DNA of 64,000 nt from Ignelater luminosus (Eukaryota > Arthropoda > Insecta > Coleoptera > Elateridae), in NCBI GenBank assembly GCA_011009095.1, contig VTPC01091028.1, forward strand, positions 9,882 to 73,881, in the 5' to 3' direction. The first letter of the stretch is position 1. The number at the start of each line of letters is the position of its first letter. The notes below the pieces were generated by a model. The model was not told where the DNA came from, did no database searches, and saw only the letters and a list, made by a program, of their open reading frames with translations. A program made the translations under genes and the position numbers. Shown here one piece after another: positions 50,321 through 63,529 of the stretch.

Positions 50321-51788
50321 GTAATGAAGCTGTGTCACTCAATTAGTGACAACGAGTGGGTAGCTAGAATTACAACCGCGTGCGATGCGCATTATATTCA
50401 ATCGTACCAAGGTAATTAAGAAAAGTTGGTTATTATTAATACGAGTATTTTATCTCAGATTTGGTCATAGTTAGCATTAGAAATAACTGCGCTGATTAAC
50501 TGAGAGAGATGTACATTTTCTCAGAGATGATTTTTGATGTATATACGTTAAAGATTATTTTGAAGCAAATGTCTGTATTCACGCAACAGATTCTTAATCT
50601 GGAATTAAGACACTGACTTGCATTCTAAGAGAAGCAATTGAAGAAGTGCTTCAGTAGCCTTCCTAATAGTGTAATATGTAAAACACTATAATTAACATGG
50701 TAAACTAACTGAGCCCTTGCTTTTTTTTTTGCAAACGCTTCTGCAACTGAGACGCGAAATTTATTATTAAGTTCTTCAAGCTGCGATACGTCGTGTACTA
50801 CGTTGATAAGATAATCAGTAATTAGCGTAAAAGGCATAAAAGGGTGTTTCAGTTTGGTCGAGTCAAGCATGGTAATGGGTAGCAAATAATGGAGGTGGCC
50901 CGTGGGAGGACGCAACCTGATTCGTGTTTGTATTTAGTTCTCTTACTCAGAAATTCAATGCAGCTCAAAGCCACCATACCAGCATCCATTTCCAAACTTA
51001 AAGAAGACTAAAAAAAGAAGAGCGGAGACCTGGTTCTTGACCAAAACTAGGCATGGTGCAGTGTAACGTAGTAGTTTTTTAGTTTCTAATATTGATCTTT
51101 TGCTTCATCTGTTTAAAACTTACCGGGTAGAATGTATGTATGTATGATAGTCTAAACAGTGCCGTTTCCAAGATCAGATCCAAAGCTTAATTTAGAACCT
51201 TCATTTCAAGTTAGAGTATCTTTTTTTATGTCAATTATTTTAAATTTTATATACATTGAAGAACGCATCGTTTCAGGGATACAGTGTGTCACACTTTTAT
51301 TTAACAACTCTTAATTTTTCAATGTTTCGAGAACAAAACGCATTAAATTGAAAGGTTCAATGTGATTTTTGGGGTCTACTATCTTACATTATTCGACGAA
51401 AATACTACAGGTTTTACTAAAAGTAATTATCGGAAGCTATAGCAATTAATAGGCACCTATGTGCCTAATTTTGTTGGAACAATCGGTGTAGTAGTCGTGG
51501 TCTCTTCTTCCCTGCTGACTAAGCAAATCCTAACGTTGCGCTGGCAACGTTTGTACAGACTTAAAGTTAAATAAATCAGAGGTTGTTATTGTAGACTAAT
51601 TGGAATGCATTTGTTTTTCAGAGCGAGTAGAAACACTTCCAAAGCAGGCTAAGCCCGCTCTCCCTCTCTCTCTTGGTTACGGGCCTTAATCTGAATTCAA
51701 TTTGTATCTACACAGAATAGTCATTTCACAATGGTGATTCACCAAGTTGTAGCTTTTCAAAAATTCTCCTAAATGGAAATGCGTTCAA
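50321..51788. other. Intergenic sequence with short hairpins
   Basis: No gene is supported. Short perfect inverted repeats are present: TAGGCAC/GTGCCTA at 51450-51467 and AACGTTGC/GCAACGTT at 51532-51551. A short (ATGT)n run lies near 51133. A 96-codon minus frame (50625-50915) resembles no family. Confidence 0.45.
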
Positions 51789-51964
51789 GTAGTGGAACCC
51801 CCATAAGTCGAAGTTCTGTAACTCGAATTTCTCTTCAACTCAAAATTTATTGCGTCCCCTTGCACTTCGTATATTAATTGCACGTAATTTTCCCTAACTC
51901 GTATTTTCTATAACTCGAACTAATAATCGCGTCCTTTGGATTTCGAGTTATGGAGATTCCACTG
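51789..51964. mobile_element. Small pogo/Tigger-type MITE
   Basis: About 175 bp ending in ACTG-TA. The complement of the right end reads CAGTGGAATCTCCATAACTC and the left end AGTGGAACCCCCATAAGTCG. These match over some 20 bp, with TAACTCGAA repeated inside. Such termini are characteristic of pogo/Tigger (JRK-type) elements with TA target duplications; the left TA is not clean. There is no coding capacity. Confidence 0.65.
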
Positions 51965-52829
51965 TATTTCTGACGTTTCGAAACCCACCTTAGATTTTGG
52001 GATAGGACATCTGTGCTCGTCTGCTAAACCTAAAACTACCACACAAATGTTATTATTACATATAATCCTGCAAAAAAAATGACACTTAAGGAAGCTTATT
52101 ATAAAGAGAGGTGTGAATTGGACTGAAGAAATATACTTAATTCAATGGAAGTAGTTTTGGTGCTACTTTTTCCTTTTCACAACAATACTTAAGTTATTCT
52201 TTTAAATAATGAGTGCCGAATTATAAAATGGGCCTTACAGAAGAGCAGGGAACTTCTATAAGGTACTGTTATAAACAATGCGGAATCATTAATGAAGAAA
52301 ATATTCAAGAAGAATTAAAAGATAACGCCAGTTAGAAAAAAATGTGTTCACAAGTGTTTATAACATGAAGAAATTTCTCAAAACACTACAAAATTGAAGT
52401 TTTAATTTTTAGATTTTGCTGGTCGTCGATTTAAAGCCTTGAGAAAAATTCAATCTGAATTCTTTCTGGGAGGTATTTTAATTTGAATGCATAATTTTTC
52501 AGCTTGCAGGAAATAACCTAAAAACGAATTTAACTGTACAGGATATAAAATCAACAATTTTTTATATTCCTACAGCTTCAACGTTTCTGCTTCTTAAAGA
52601 CAAGATTCTAAAATATTTTCCTCTTTGTTTATTCGAATGTTTTTTCCCAAGTGTGAAAAAACCATTCGTTTAGTCAAGCTATCAATTAAAAAAAAATTAA
52701 TTTGTGTCGAAAGGGCGTGTCATGAAACTACCGTTTAGAGTTAGAAACGTCAAGATGATACATTAATTTGTTTGAGGTTCAAATTATTAAGGGAACTCAT
52801 TCTGAATTCCTTAAAGGAGGGTTTTACCT

Positions 52830-53340
52830 GAGAGATATTTATCTGCGGTAGCCACGCGCCTTCAAATTTATAGTCGCAATTTGCCAAAAACTCGAGTTGA
52901 GAATGCGTGTCCGGTCCGAGTAGACCACAACTCGGCGCCTCGTTTAAAAAATAAAGCCGTGTCTTCGGATTTTATTGCAAAACCTCCGTCCACATTGTTA
53001 GTTACTCATTTAAGAAATACATCCAACCTACACATTTCCTTTCTTTTCGCGAAAAAAACATACCTGCATGTAACGGTAGTGTGTAAAAGTATTCCATTCT
53101 TATAAGGGTGGACCAACCCTAAAGTAATTTAATCACGGTAATTGCGTTACGAAATAGGAACCCCCCCGAAAAAACCCAACCCTCATGTGCCCTAGAACGC
53201 GTACGATTGGCATTGAAGTAATTTATTCTCGTTAAACCGGAAGGGAAAATGTATTGTTATGGAGGGATGTCGTGACCTACACCGTTACACGCACCCACGA
53301 TGATGTGGAGACGCCATATTGGATTGCTATAAACTGATTA
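52830..53340. promoter_or_regulatory. G+C-rich island, candidate regulatory or promoter sequence
   Basis: About 500 bp with raised G+C and many CpG, in contrast to AT-rich flanks. Motifs seen are TTATCT (GATA type, about 52849), ACCGGAAG (Ets type, about 53237), CTCGAG, ACGCGT and GCCATATTGG. The 74-codon plus frame at 52881-53105 has no recognisable product. The island could be an enhancer, a promoter with a non-coding first exon, or an unrecognised repeat. Confidence 0.25.
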
Positions 53341-56300
53341 AATTATGAGATGGGGGAAACTATAATTTTTAAACACTCGTATAAATTTTTCATTAAATAA
53401 CCACTAAAAGAATTTTTATTGAGGTCGTCGAGTTTATTTTTCTAAATATGTTGCAATGTCGAGGTTTACGATTTTCATATTAGTATTCCATAAAAAGAGA
53501 AAACATAATATACGAGGTGTTTAGAAAGCCTTGTGCAAAACAAAATTTGATTTTTTAGTATAGATTTATATTAACGAACAAGAAATGGGTTTCTTGGAAG
53601 CTTCAAAGAATAAGCTAGTACATAAAAGTATAACTTCTACAAAACAATAAAATCAGAAACAATTTTTTAGTTAACTTGTTCTTACATAGTGGCTGCCTCG
53701 AATCATCTGAATGTCCAGAAAGATACTTGATCAGATTCATCATGAAAGATGGGCGAAATTAAAACTTAACAGGCAAGACAGATCTCTTATGTTGGAGGTA
53801 TCCAAGCATTCTGGACAAATTTCGGGTAAGTCAAAATCTAACTTAAGTTTCTTTCAATTTACTCTTTATCGTTTGATTGTCGCGGAAAGGCAAAGGCATT
53901 AGTGCTGGGCAAAACCAAAATAATAATGTTGAAGGTAACACCAAAACAAGACATCCATGCAAGTTGCCCATTTCGCTACTAATAAGCATATTCCACCCTA
54001 GTAACAGGTACAGGAAAACTAGAAACACTGAACCTTTTTGCATCGCATTCTGGTTTTCTGTTTTGGAAGAAAAATTCATCATTTTTAAATAAAAAAGTGG
54101 AATGGACTGAAACAGCAAAAAATGCCTAAATTAAAATTAGTTGTTTAAAGAATTCAATACAATAGAATTACGTTTAGCATTTTATGTTGAGTGGCGCTGT
54201 ATTTAATTTTAAATAACAGCAAAACTTTCTAGGATTTAAACTTTTCCAATTATATAAAAGTTTCAGATATTACTTGGTAAAAGGGGTTATCAGTAGTTGT
54301 AGGAAGTGCATAGTCAGTAGTGTTAGACTCTTAGCATTAACAAAAATAGAAACAAAGAATTTAGTTGCTACCTGGAAGAAAAAAATCATTTATGTTACAT
54401 CAGAGCTACTGCAAGCTTCTCAGGTAAAGCACTATCTGTTTAGCATGTCAGATGTAATTGTCCAAAAAGCATCTTTGTAGCAGCAAGATTGCTGGAAATT
54501 ATTGTCTAATTATCTAGAATTAGGAAGAACGTTCTTGAATTCAAATGTGAATTCAGGCAATGTTATTAAGGTAGACTTAAATTAATTCTATACACCCACG
54601 TTCTTATCAAAAGTAATTAATTATCGGTTTCTTTCTTCTAAATTAGTTCCTAGTGAGATTTCCGACAAATGTGATTTTATGCCGTTACCGTTCTTCTGGT
54701 TTATGTACTTTGTTTATCGTAAATATGTATCTTTTAGAGACATATTTACATTTTCAGCTTTGAATACATTTTCAGTCTTAAATCGCCAAAGCGGCTTTTC
54801 GTTACCTTTTCAATATTTAAACTTTTATTTAATTTTATACTTTATACACGGGTAAAATAAGTTGATTCCCAGGCTTTTCAACAGTTCTTGTAGAATGAAA
54901 GATTTAAAATTATACTCGAAGAAAGAAAGAAAAAAAACCCTAACCGCACTTAAAAACTACTAAATAAATACCCACATTAAAAGCAAGCTAATGTAAATGA
55001 ATTCGTACAAAAAATTGGAGCCTGTCGGGCAGCAGGATTTCGTGTGTGTATTAGGTCGTGTACTTGTTTTCGGAGACGTTAATTTTCGAGTGGTTTTAAA
55101 CTAATTGGTCTTTAAGGGAAATTTTACATTTTTTAAGACGGGACGAATTTAAGTTTTTAATACCCTCAAATTAATGTATTTATAATATAAAATAATCCCT
55201 GCGCATTAAGGGGAGATTTAAAAATATAAATTTTCGGATTAAAAATCAAAATACAGGTAGTTTTCTTATCTTTAGCAATTAATCAGAACAATCAGTAACA
55301 AAATTACACACTTAAGGAGGTTGTTGTGTTTTTTAAGTTTTGGGAAATGGATCTGAAGTACCTGTAGGCTCAAAATTGGTAATTAAGTCGACCGACGCGT
55401 TAGATACGTTTTATATGTGTACGTTACACATAGTAATATAAACAAAAGTGGATCAATATCAAGGTTTTTTGTGTTTGTTTTCTTGGTGAATAGTTTTGTG
55501 GGTAAAAAATCAAAACATAGTTTTCTCATTAAGAGTGGCGGCTATACGTCTTGAATGAAATATAAAGTGTACTAATAATTTAAAAGTTTATAACTTGTTA
55601 TTCAAATTTATTAGTAATAAAAAATGGTTAATTAACATAAAGTGTTATTAAACCAGGAATAAATAATAAAAATATGAAGTAGTATAGTATGAGATTTCTG
55701 CATTATATTTGAGTTTTATTTCAGTTTGGATTTATTACATCTCTAGATATTATCCGTCGGTTTAATAAACAAACCTGTTTTATAGAATCTTTTAAAACGT
55801 AGTAAAGTGAAATAAAACTATGGTAGCAATATATGTAGTGTATTATAAAAAGGAACAATAAAAACAATAGAACCTGAATAGTTTCAGAAAAAGAACAAAA
55901 AATAACTAGAGTCACTTATTTACTATTTACAAGTAGGTATTATTAAGAACAACAATTTTATTGGTGGATTTTATAATTTACTTTTAAAATATAAATATGT
56001 ACCACCCTGGTGACTAGAATTTAATAAACAAAAAACTAAAGAGTATAGTCAGAATACTATACATACATAAAAACAAAAAGGTACTGACTGGTTATAAGGT
56101 ATATAGATATAGGATGATAATATTTATCTAGAAACCTATTTGGATTTTGAAATAATCAAAGCGTTTAAGAAACACGCAATTATTATATAATTATTAATTC
56201 TAACCTTATAAAACGCTATGTTTACCAAAAATAGTAGTACAGGTAACGACTAGATTATTTTGTAAAACGATAGGTAAATGAAAGCTGTAATACATTAGTA

Positions 56301-57525
56301 AGAAGCATTTCAGAAAGAAACTACTGATGCATTTGCTACAATCGTGCTTACTTTGGTTATCTACATTTTATTTTCCAAAATAAAATGAAATATTAAGTTT
56401 TGAGCTTGTCACCTAAGTAGAAGGTTTGAGAAAATATCAAAACTTCAGGAAGTTCATGTATTCATACACAAAATACCATGAAAACCTTTTCAAACAATCA
56501 AAGAAACTTTTCAGTCTATATATAAAGAATTCCTGTTAGTAAAACTCTGTTGTCCATGCTTTTATTTATTTATAATTGGGAATTTTAAACAATTTATGTA
56601 AGTTTGATTCTGTACTAATTTTCCATTTCTTAGCATCGTGCATTTGGAAAAATACTCAGTTCTTATATTTCTTTTATCTCAAGATTATTTTCGATTAAAG
56701 AAACATAGTAGAAGTTTACCTTATCATTTGTGGCAGTAAAAGTACCGACATATTGAAAGTTCTTAAGTTCATCAAGTCAATCTATGATGATAAAAATTTT
56801 TTCTTAATAAAAAAGATTAATATACTCAAAATTTAGTATTTGAGAAGCACAAGTAGTGTTATGGTTTTTTAGTACTGTCAAATAAAGACGTATTTTTGGT
56901 CAACATATTATTTCTGGCAAAATTTACCAGTAAACTGGAACTGACCGTGTTTCTTGTTTAAAGTTCGTCTGGTATTGTTTTGTGATGACTATATTTACAG
57001 TCGAACAGAATTTTGTGTTATTTTTGTTGCAGTTTTAAATAGAAACACCTTGAGTTTTAGTTGCAAACTTCAAATTACCCGAGTTTTACAGCTGTTTCAG
57101 TTTAGTTAGTCTAGTCTAATGAGATATTTCTGGTCAGAAGTTGTCGAACTCAAGTAGGGCCTTTTTTCCATGTTCTCAACCGTTGACTGTTCCTTATACT
57201 CATAGACACTGTACCATTTAGAATCTTTTAAATTTTCTGAACAAAAATAATATCTCGGAAAAGCGTGAGCAAATGTGCAAAATTTGAAGATCATTGTATA
57301 CAAAATTAAATAGCGAATAATAATCTGCAAAAATATTTTGGGGTTACCATTAAAAAAAATATCGATGACGCCATTGATCAAAAAATTATTACGTCATTGA
57401 TCTGTGCATAATATTAGAAAATGCTTAACAATTTAAATCATTACACTCCTTTTTGTTTTTTTTTCTAAATATTAATATTTTTTGAGTTATTGAATTTGTT
57501 CCATACTTAATCAGCACACTGTATA
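53341..57525. other. Intergenic sequence, nothing recognised
   Basis: AT-rich. A TACGAGGTGTTTAGAAAGCC sequence near 53512 resembles a mariner-type terminus, but no matching second end was found. No gene or RNA feature could be supported. Confidence 0.45.
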
Positions 57526-58059
57526 CCAGGTGCTGCATCGGCGAACGCAACATAGGAAATCCCATGCTAATTTTGAAATGTTTAGATATTGGCTCCCTTA
57601 ATTATTTTAGCACTAAACTTTTCGTTGTTGTTTTGAAGGGCATTGCAAGATGATATACACTGAGCAATTTCAGCATTTTATAATAACTCAATTCCCTGCG
57701 TAATACCACTTTATTATGGCGATTTTCTCCGTTGTTGCATAATTCATAGTTAAAATTTGAATTGATTGTCAAACTGTTATAGATAATTAATAGAAATAGT
57801 TGAATGTAAAAATTTACAGGCCTATTTGATGTTGCTGCTGAACTGTGCACATAACATGCATTATGCACACACCTTTCTTCAAATACCTTCTAACTGAGTT
57901 ATCATAAAATGCTCAAATTGCTCAGTGTATATCATCTTGCAAAGTCCTTCAAAAAACCTAAATAAAGTTTAGTGCTAAAATAATTAGGAGAGCCAATATC
58001 TAAACATTTCAAAATTAGCATGGGATTTCCTATGTTGCGTCCGGCGATGCAGCACCCGG
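57526..58059. mobile_element. Foldback/MITE element with ~168-bp inverted arms
   Basis: A 534-bp element with long terminal inverted repeats, 57526 to about 57693 and about 57892 to 58059, estimated by eye at about 90% identical. Ends read CCAGGTGCTGCATCG and, complemented, CCGGGTGCTGCATCG. TATA is repeated on both sides (57522-57525 and 58060-58063), consistent with a 4-bp (or TA) target duplication. The loop of about 200 bp has its own small imperfect hairpin near GTGCACATAACATGCATTAT. No protein is encoded; the minus frame at 57602-57868 is incidental. The superfamily is not recognised. Confidence 0.85.
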
Positions 58060-58958
58060 TATATAAGTATATACCAAAAATCAAGACCTTACCCCAACTT
58101 TCCTTCATTCGTCAAAATATGTTCTAAAGTGACTGTATTATATGGTTTGTAAGCTGGAATATACTAGGGCCAATTGTAGGAAAAAGCGTCCTTTCTCTAA
58201 CTTCTTAGGCTAAAAGACTTATGCAATAGTTTAGTACATAGTAGAGAAAAGGAGTTTTTTTTTATATTGTTACTTGGGGGTGCTGATGTTTCAGAAATAA
58301 CATGATGTTAGGTTACATATTTCTATTTATAACTTTGTTAATGAATTGATAAATTCGATTTAGTTTGTAATGCCTAAACTTGTGTGTGTTTTTGGATTAT
58401 TGATAATTAACGAAAAATAAATGCAATGTTAAAAACAAAAGGATAACATTATAATGGTTTAGGTTGTTACTTTACCGTTTTAAGACAAGCCAAAATAAAA
58501 GCAAATAGACAATCAATTAAAATCTAATCAAGAAATTATCTCTAATAGAAGATTGATATGAGAAGTGATAAGACAATTACGCATATTTCTTTTATTGTCG
58601 TGTTTATTGTTTTTTTTTCTTTTTAATAGGTGATCCCATATCAGGTTCTGCAAAGTCTAGATCCACCACCTTTTTCGCCCTAGAATTATCCTCATATTAG
58701 TACGGCGACTTTCAGTTATTGTTTGAAATTTATTGCTTTAAATCTTGTTATTTCCTATAATAATGATTTTGCAATATAAATGTAAACATTCCGGATGCTG
58801 AGTTTTTAAACGTTGGTTTAATTTTAACAATCCATCTTTTTTTTAAATATTGACATGTGAATGTCTTGCTTTCTTCAGGAATTTATGTAGCAAAAAGCGG
58901 TACTGAGTATTGTAATCTTGGCGGATATGTTATATGGCATTAATTAAAACATTACATA

Positions 58959-59161
58959 CAGTAGAACTAAAAAAGTAATTGAAGAAGCTTTTTCTATATG
59001 TGATTGATATTTGCGAAAACACATGACGTTGAACGTAATGTAATTTCTTGTATAAAAACATTGTTATTGCGTCAAATGTTTAGCTTTTTAGAGACAAAGA
59101 ACATCAATCATATAGGAAAATCGTTGAAGAATTCATTACTACTGCTTTACAAAATCAGCTG
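58959..59161. mobile_element. Possible small TA-flanked MITE
   Basis: A segment of about 203 bp between TA dinucleotides, with CAG/CTG ends. Imperfect inverted arms share CTATATG and ATTGATRTT (left about 58998-59021, right about 59103-59120). Pairing of the outer part is poor, so this is tentative. Confidence 0.35.
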
Positions 59162-59163
59162 TA

Positions 59164-62100
59164 AGTGAATCTTCAGTGACCACAAAACGTTGAGGAGCGG
59201 ACCAATAGTCTTCTGTTTTAGAGAATGTTTTTTTTCACGTTTTGGGAAACATTATGCCTTATGCTAATTTTATAAGTCAGTGAAGATTGATTTATAGGCG
59301 CAATTAGAAAGTTTTTGTACATAAAAATGACGTTACGTCCAACGCTATGCTTCACAAATATTTTATTAATTGTTTGTAGTGTCTTAAAGCAATATTTAAC
59401 TTAAACTCATTGTAAGAAGGAGAAAAGTTTCTATAAACATATGTCAAAGACAAATTTCTAAATATCACAGAATTATGTCTTACTCAAAAACGACGCATCC
59501 TTCAACAAAGATACAAGAAGAATCTTCTTTTATAAATTGAGTATTGTTTCCAAAATTAACAAAATGATCGATCCATTTTTTCCAGTAGCGTAACATATTC
59601 TTTTTGCTAATATCTGTTTGTCTCACCCCTAATTTCCGTCCCTGGAAACGATAATCAAGGCAAAATAAATATATCACAACTACGTAAAAAATATTTCAGT
59701 GTCGTACTTTGTTATCGACATATCGTAAAAGCAAGAAATTTCAATTGAAAATTTAATATCTTAAACCTGGGAAATGGTGAAACAGAAACACTTGCAGACA
59801 ATTACATGATAATTACTTAAGCCAAACTAACTGTTTTTCACTTGACCTATAGATATTCAGTAGCCTTGTTTCAGTATTCTCAAGATACTTCTTTTACATT
59901 TTATTGACTAACAAGAGCTTCCCGCTACGGTGCACTCATCTTCACTAAAACCATCAAATACTGTCTACTCTAAAGAATTAGTATAGTATGCTGCAGGTAC
60001 ACTCTATGGGGCATAACTTATTAGCCATCGACTTGCACTTATAGTGTTTCCAGTCTTTATGTAAGATGGTTTCTAAAATGGTACATTATTTTGGGCATCT
60101 TTTTGATAGTTTCGTTTCCTTTCCTTGAAAGAAAAGATCTCCTTGTAGCTCCAAATTTTCTTCTTTAATCCGTCGACAACGCAACCAGGGGTTAATGTAA
60201 CGTCCAGCTCCAACATTTCTGTGCAATTATAATTTTGAAGTTGAACATTTTAAAAATAATATTATGATCAAGATATTAAATTTCTCGTACACCAAAAACC
60301 ATGTTGAGATATTCTGCAATTAAGGCGAAAATAGGGCCAAAGAATTATTGAAACTTTACGAGACTGAAGAATTCTTGCAAACTCCACATTGTCGTTAATT
60401 ACTGATTAATCATTACGTATATCAGTTTTATTTGGTGATTTAATAGTTGTAATTGAGCATATTTAATAGGATCTGTCGAGACTTTGTACATTAGTAATCT
60501 TTGAACGTTACGAATTTTCCTTTTATAACAAAAACAAGTATAATCGAGAGCAGTATACATAATCAGTTTCCACAACACATAATAAGACGTTTTCAATGAG
60601 TTTTTGATCAAAAATCAAGAAAGAAGTATAATTCTACTTACCTATAGACTACATATATAAGAAATCTCGATGCTTTTGTACTGCTCTATCGTCATTTATT
60701 GGATTTAGTGTGCTTCCACCTAAAAACAATTAAATATAAGAATAATAATAATAGAGCACAACAATAAATTCAAAATTAATTTGAATAAGTCTTAATTGAT
60801 TTGATACTTTTATAAATCAACATCATTTCCCTTAACTATATAAATACTATCAACCCAATCAAAATTAATTTATTCAAAATTGTCAAAATCTAAACCCAGA
60901 AGTGTCGGTAAGAATAAAGTATCATCCACTTCTACCATAACATTTAATCTTTCTGACTAAAGAAACCTTTAACATCAAGTGTTAAACTGGGTGTGTTTCT
61001 ATACGCCCTTATAATTAGGGTTGATAAAGTTCATTTTTGTTTTCAAAGCCGATCGGCGGCTTTTCACTTTGTGCTCTGATTTGTATTATGTGACACTGCA
61101 CAGGCGCCACTAATTTTTATTTTCTCCATTAATACACGCACACAAATAATATAAGTCTGAGAAATTTATAATGAATAAAAACTTTTAATACATTTCTAAG
61201 AAAAAGTAAAAACAAAATTTTTCTACTACAACGATTTTTTTGTTTGTTTTAATTTAAGAGGAAAGAAGATTTTATTATTCTAAACAAAAATGATTCTCAT
61301 GGTAATTTAATTCAGCTCACGACTAATTAAATTATAAAAGCAACGGTGAACAAACACCCCGATAACCGTGTACACTTTCCAAAGACTAGTTTTTCATAAG
61401 AAGAATAAATATACTATACACACACACCATAGAGGAGCAATTATAAACTCTCAACACAGTGCTCGACAAGTGATACTGTCTCAATTAATTTTTTGCCGGT
61501 TGGTTGCAAGACCTTTTTAGGTGTGTTGTTCATTCTTTTTATATCTTATACCCATCTTTCTTTTAAGTTACGTTGATCGTGTTTTTAAGTTTTTACAGTT
61601 AGTTATCGAATGAAAAAAATAGAAAACGTGCTTGCAAGAAATTTAATTGATCGGAATTTTCACCTGCCGAATACACAATGTACAGTACGTTTATCAGAAA
61701 CCGAAAGCGAAAAATTGCATCTTTTTTTCGGATACCTCGAACATTATAAATTGCAATTAAAAAATAATTCGAATTTCTACGTGCCTGGAGTTTTAGATAA
61801 CTTAACAATAAAAATCATTTAAACGCAATCTTTTCTAGAAAAATTGACTTTTCATTAAATGGCTTTATCTGAATATAGCTTCAAACTTTGTTTATAATAA
61901 TTAAGACATAAGCGCTCAGAAAAAGAAAGAAAATAAATAAACAAAATTTATGTTACATAACGTGAAATAATTAAAATGAATTAAGCATTAATTGTTACTT
62001 TTCATTGTTAAGAATGGCTACATAAATTGTGATAATTAACAACCGTAGTTTATAAATAAAAAAAGTAAATAAATTAGATATTCTATAGTTTCCTTCAGCA

Positions 62101-62928
62101 ACTAATTACATATTATCGTCTATGGAAATAAGCGCATGAAAGTGAGATAAAACCCATGTCTCAAGTAAAATAGGATTAATGTAGAGCAGAAAATAGCGGT
62201 TATTATGCAGATTGGTAAATGCACGCAGAATAAATCGCTGCAGATAATATCTTTTGGGAAGGCTAGGAGCTTATTTTAATTTTCCTAACAACAGAAAATT
62301 ATTACATAAACCCCTTTTAGCCTCATGCGTAATAACTGTAAAATTGTTATGTCCTAAGAAAGTATGTAACTAGCAAGAAAAAGATTACATGCTGGTTTTC
62401 TACGTAAAATAATATTTCAGTGTTCTTGTAACATTTTAACCAGATTTATAAAATAGATTTTAATGTAGCTCGTGATATGGACATCTTTTTATGTATTATC
62501 TCGCTAGAAAACTGATAATTCTATTAGTTTTATAACTTACATCGGGATTTGCAAAACAGGCGTATTTGTTTTTCTTGTAAGATGAATCGTTTTTGAGTAA
62601 AAGAATTTCTTGAAATCTCATATACCATAGCATAATTCTAAAGTCTCCTTTTTCCAATACCTTAACCAGGAAAAGAAACTTTAAATTATAGCCCCCGGTC
62701 AACAAAGAAAATTGCAAGAGAGTTTATTCCTTTTCATAACACAATAAATAAAAAGAAAGAGTATCTAAGAAAAGTTTATCTTATTACGTTAATAAACCGA
62801 CTGATGTGAATGATAGTTGCGACTGTTGTCTTTATTTCTTTTACATTCTTGAAGAGGAAGAGATTTCTTAATAGGCTGTACTGTTGAGCTGCACTTTGTT
62901 AACATTTAAGTAAGTTACGATTTTTATT
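59164..62928. other. Intergenic sequence, nothing recognised
   Basis: AT-rich. A short motif-dense patch at about 61010-61140 contains a TTGATAAAG GATA site and the palindrome GCCGATCGGC. No gene could be supported. Confidence 0.45.
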
Positions 62929-63330
62929 TTGTTAATTTGTTCATTATTTACTGTAACTCTTTTCTTTTTCTTCATTTCTGTTTGGCTTTCACTTTACACC
63001 TTTTTTCTCTTTCTTTCTTTTCTTCTTCTGCTATTCTTTTTTCTATACTTTCTTTTGATTCTCTTTCATCTATTCTTTTCGTTTTCTTTCTTCTCTATCT
63101 TACCAAATTTTTTCTATTTTTCTCTTTTTTGTTTCTTTTTTGTCTTTGTTCTTCAATGTTTACTACACTATCTACAAGCTTTCGTTTTCCCCTTTCTTTG
63201 TTCTCTTTTTGGTTTTTTTTTTGCTAACTCCTATCTATCATTTCTTCAACATACTGGTTTATTTTTCTTAGTTGTCATCTGTTCATTGCTTGTTTATATT
63301 TAGTTTGTCATTTTAAGTTTCTTTATTATG
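62929..63330 (+). repeat. Polypyrimidine (T/C-rich) tract
   Basis: About 400 bp in which the plus strand is nearly all T and C, made of irregular TTTCT/TTCTT blocks. Two overlapping frames (62929-63303 and 62937-63227) translate to Phe/Leu/Ser runs that look like membrane segments but come from the base composition. I treat it as low-complexity sequence, not a gene. Confidence 0.75.
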
Positions 63331-63529
63331 ATGTCGACCGTTTTGTTTTAGTTACGAAATTATTAGTCTGCAAAGTTGCATGCAGACATGCTAACTTTTG
63401 AGTGCATCATCACTATTTGTCAAACATTTCTGTATTAAAATAGGTTGCAGGCAGATGCCTTCTGCGTGTTTTATCATCATCATCAGCATCACACTTCATC
63501 AGGTAATTTTAGAGTCTCCATTATGTGTA

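Noticed and set aside
50625..50915. 96-codon minus frame
   Set aside because: No recognisable domain or splice sites and no composition difference from the flanks.
53512..53531. Mariner-like terminus TACGAGGTGTTTAGAAAGCC
   Set aside because: No second inverted end or transposase sequence was found within a plausible distance.
57602..57868. 88-codon minus frame
   Set aside because: It spans one arm and the loop of the foldback element and resembles no protein.
62929..63303. Plus-strand frames with apparent membrane-spanning Phe/Leu segments
   Set aside because: They are produced by a T/C-rich low-complexity tract; any frame through it gives hydrophobic residues.
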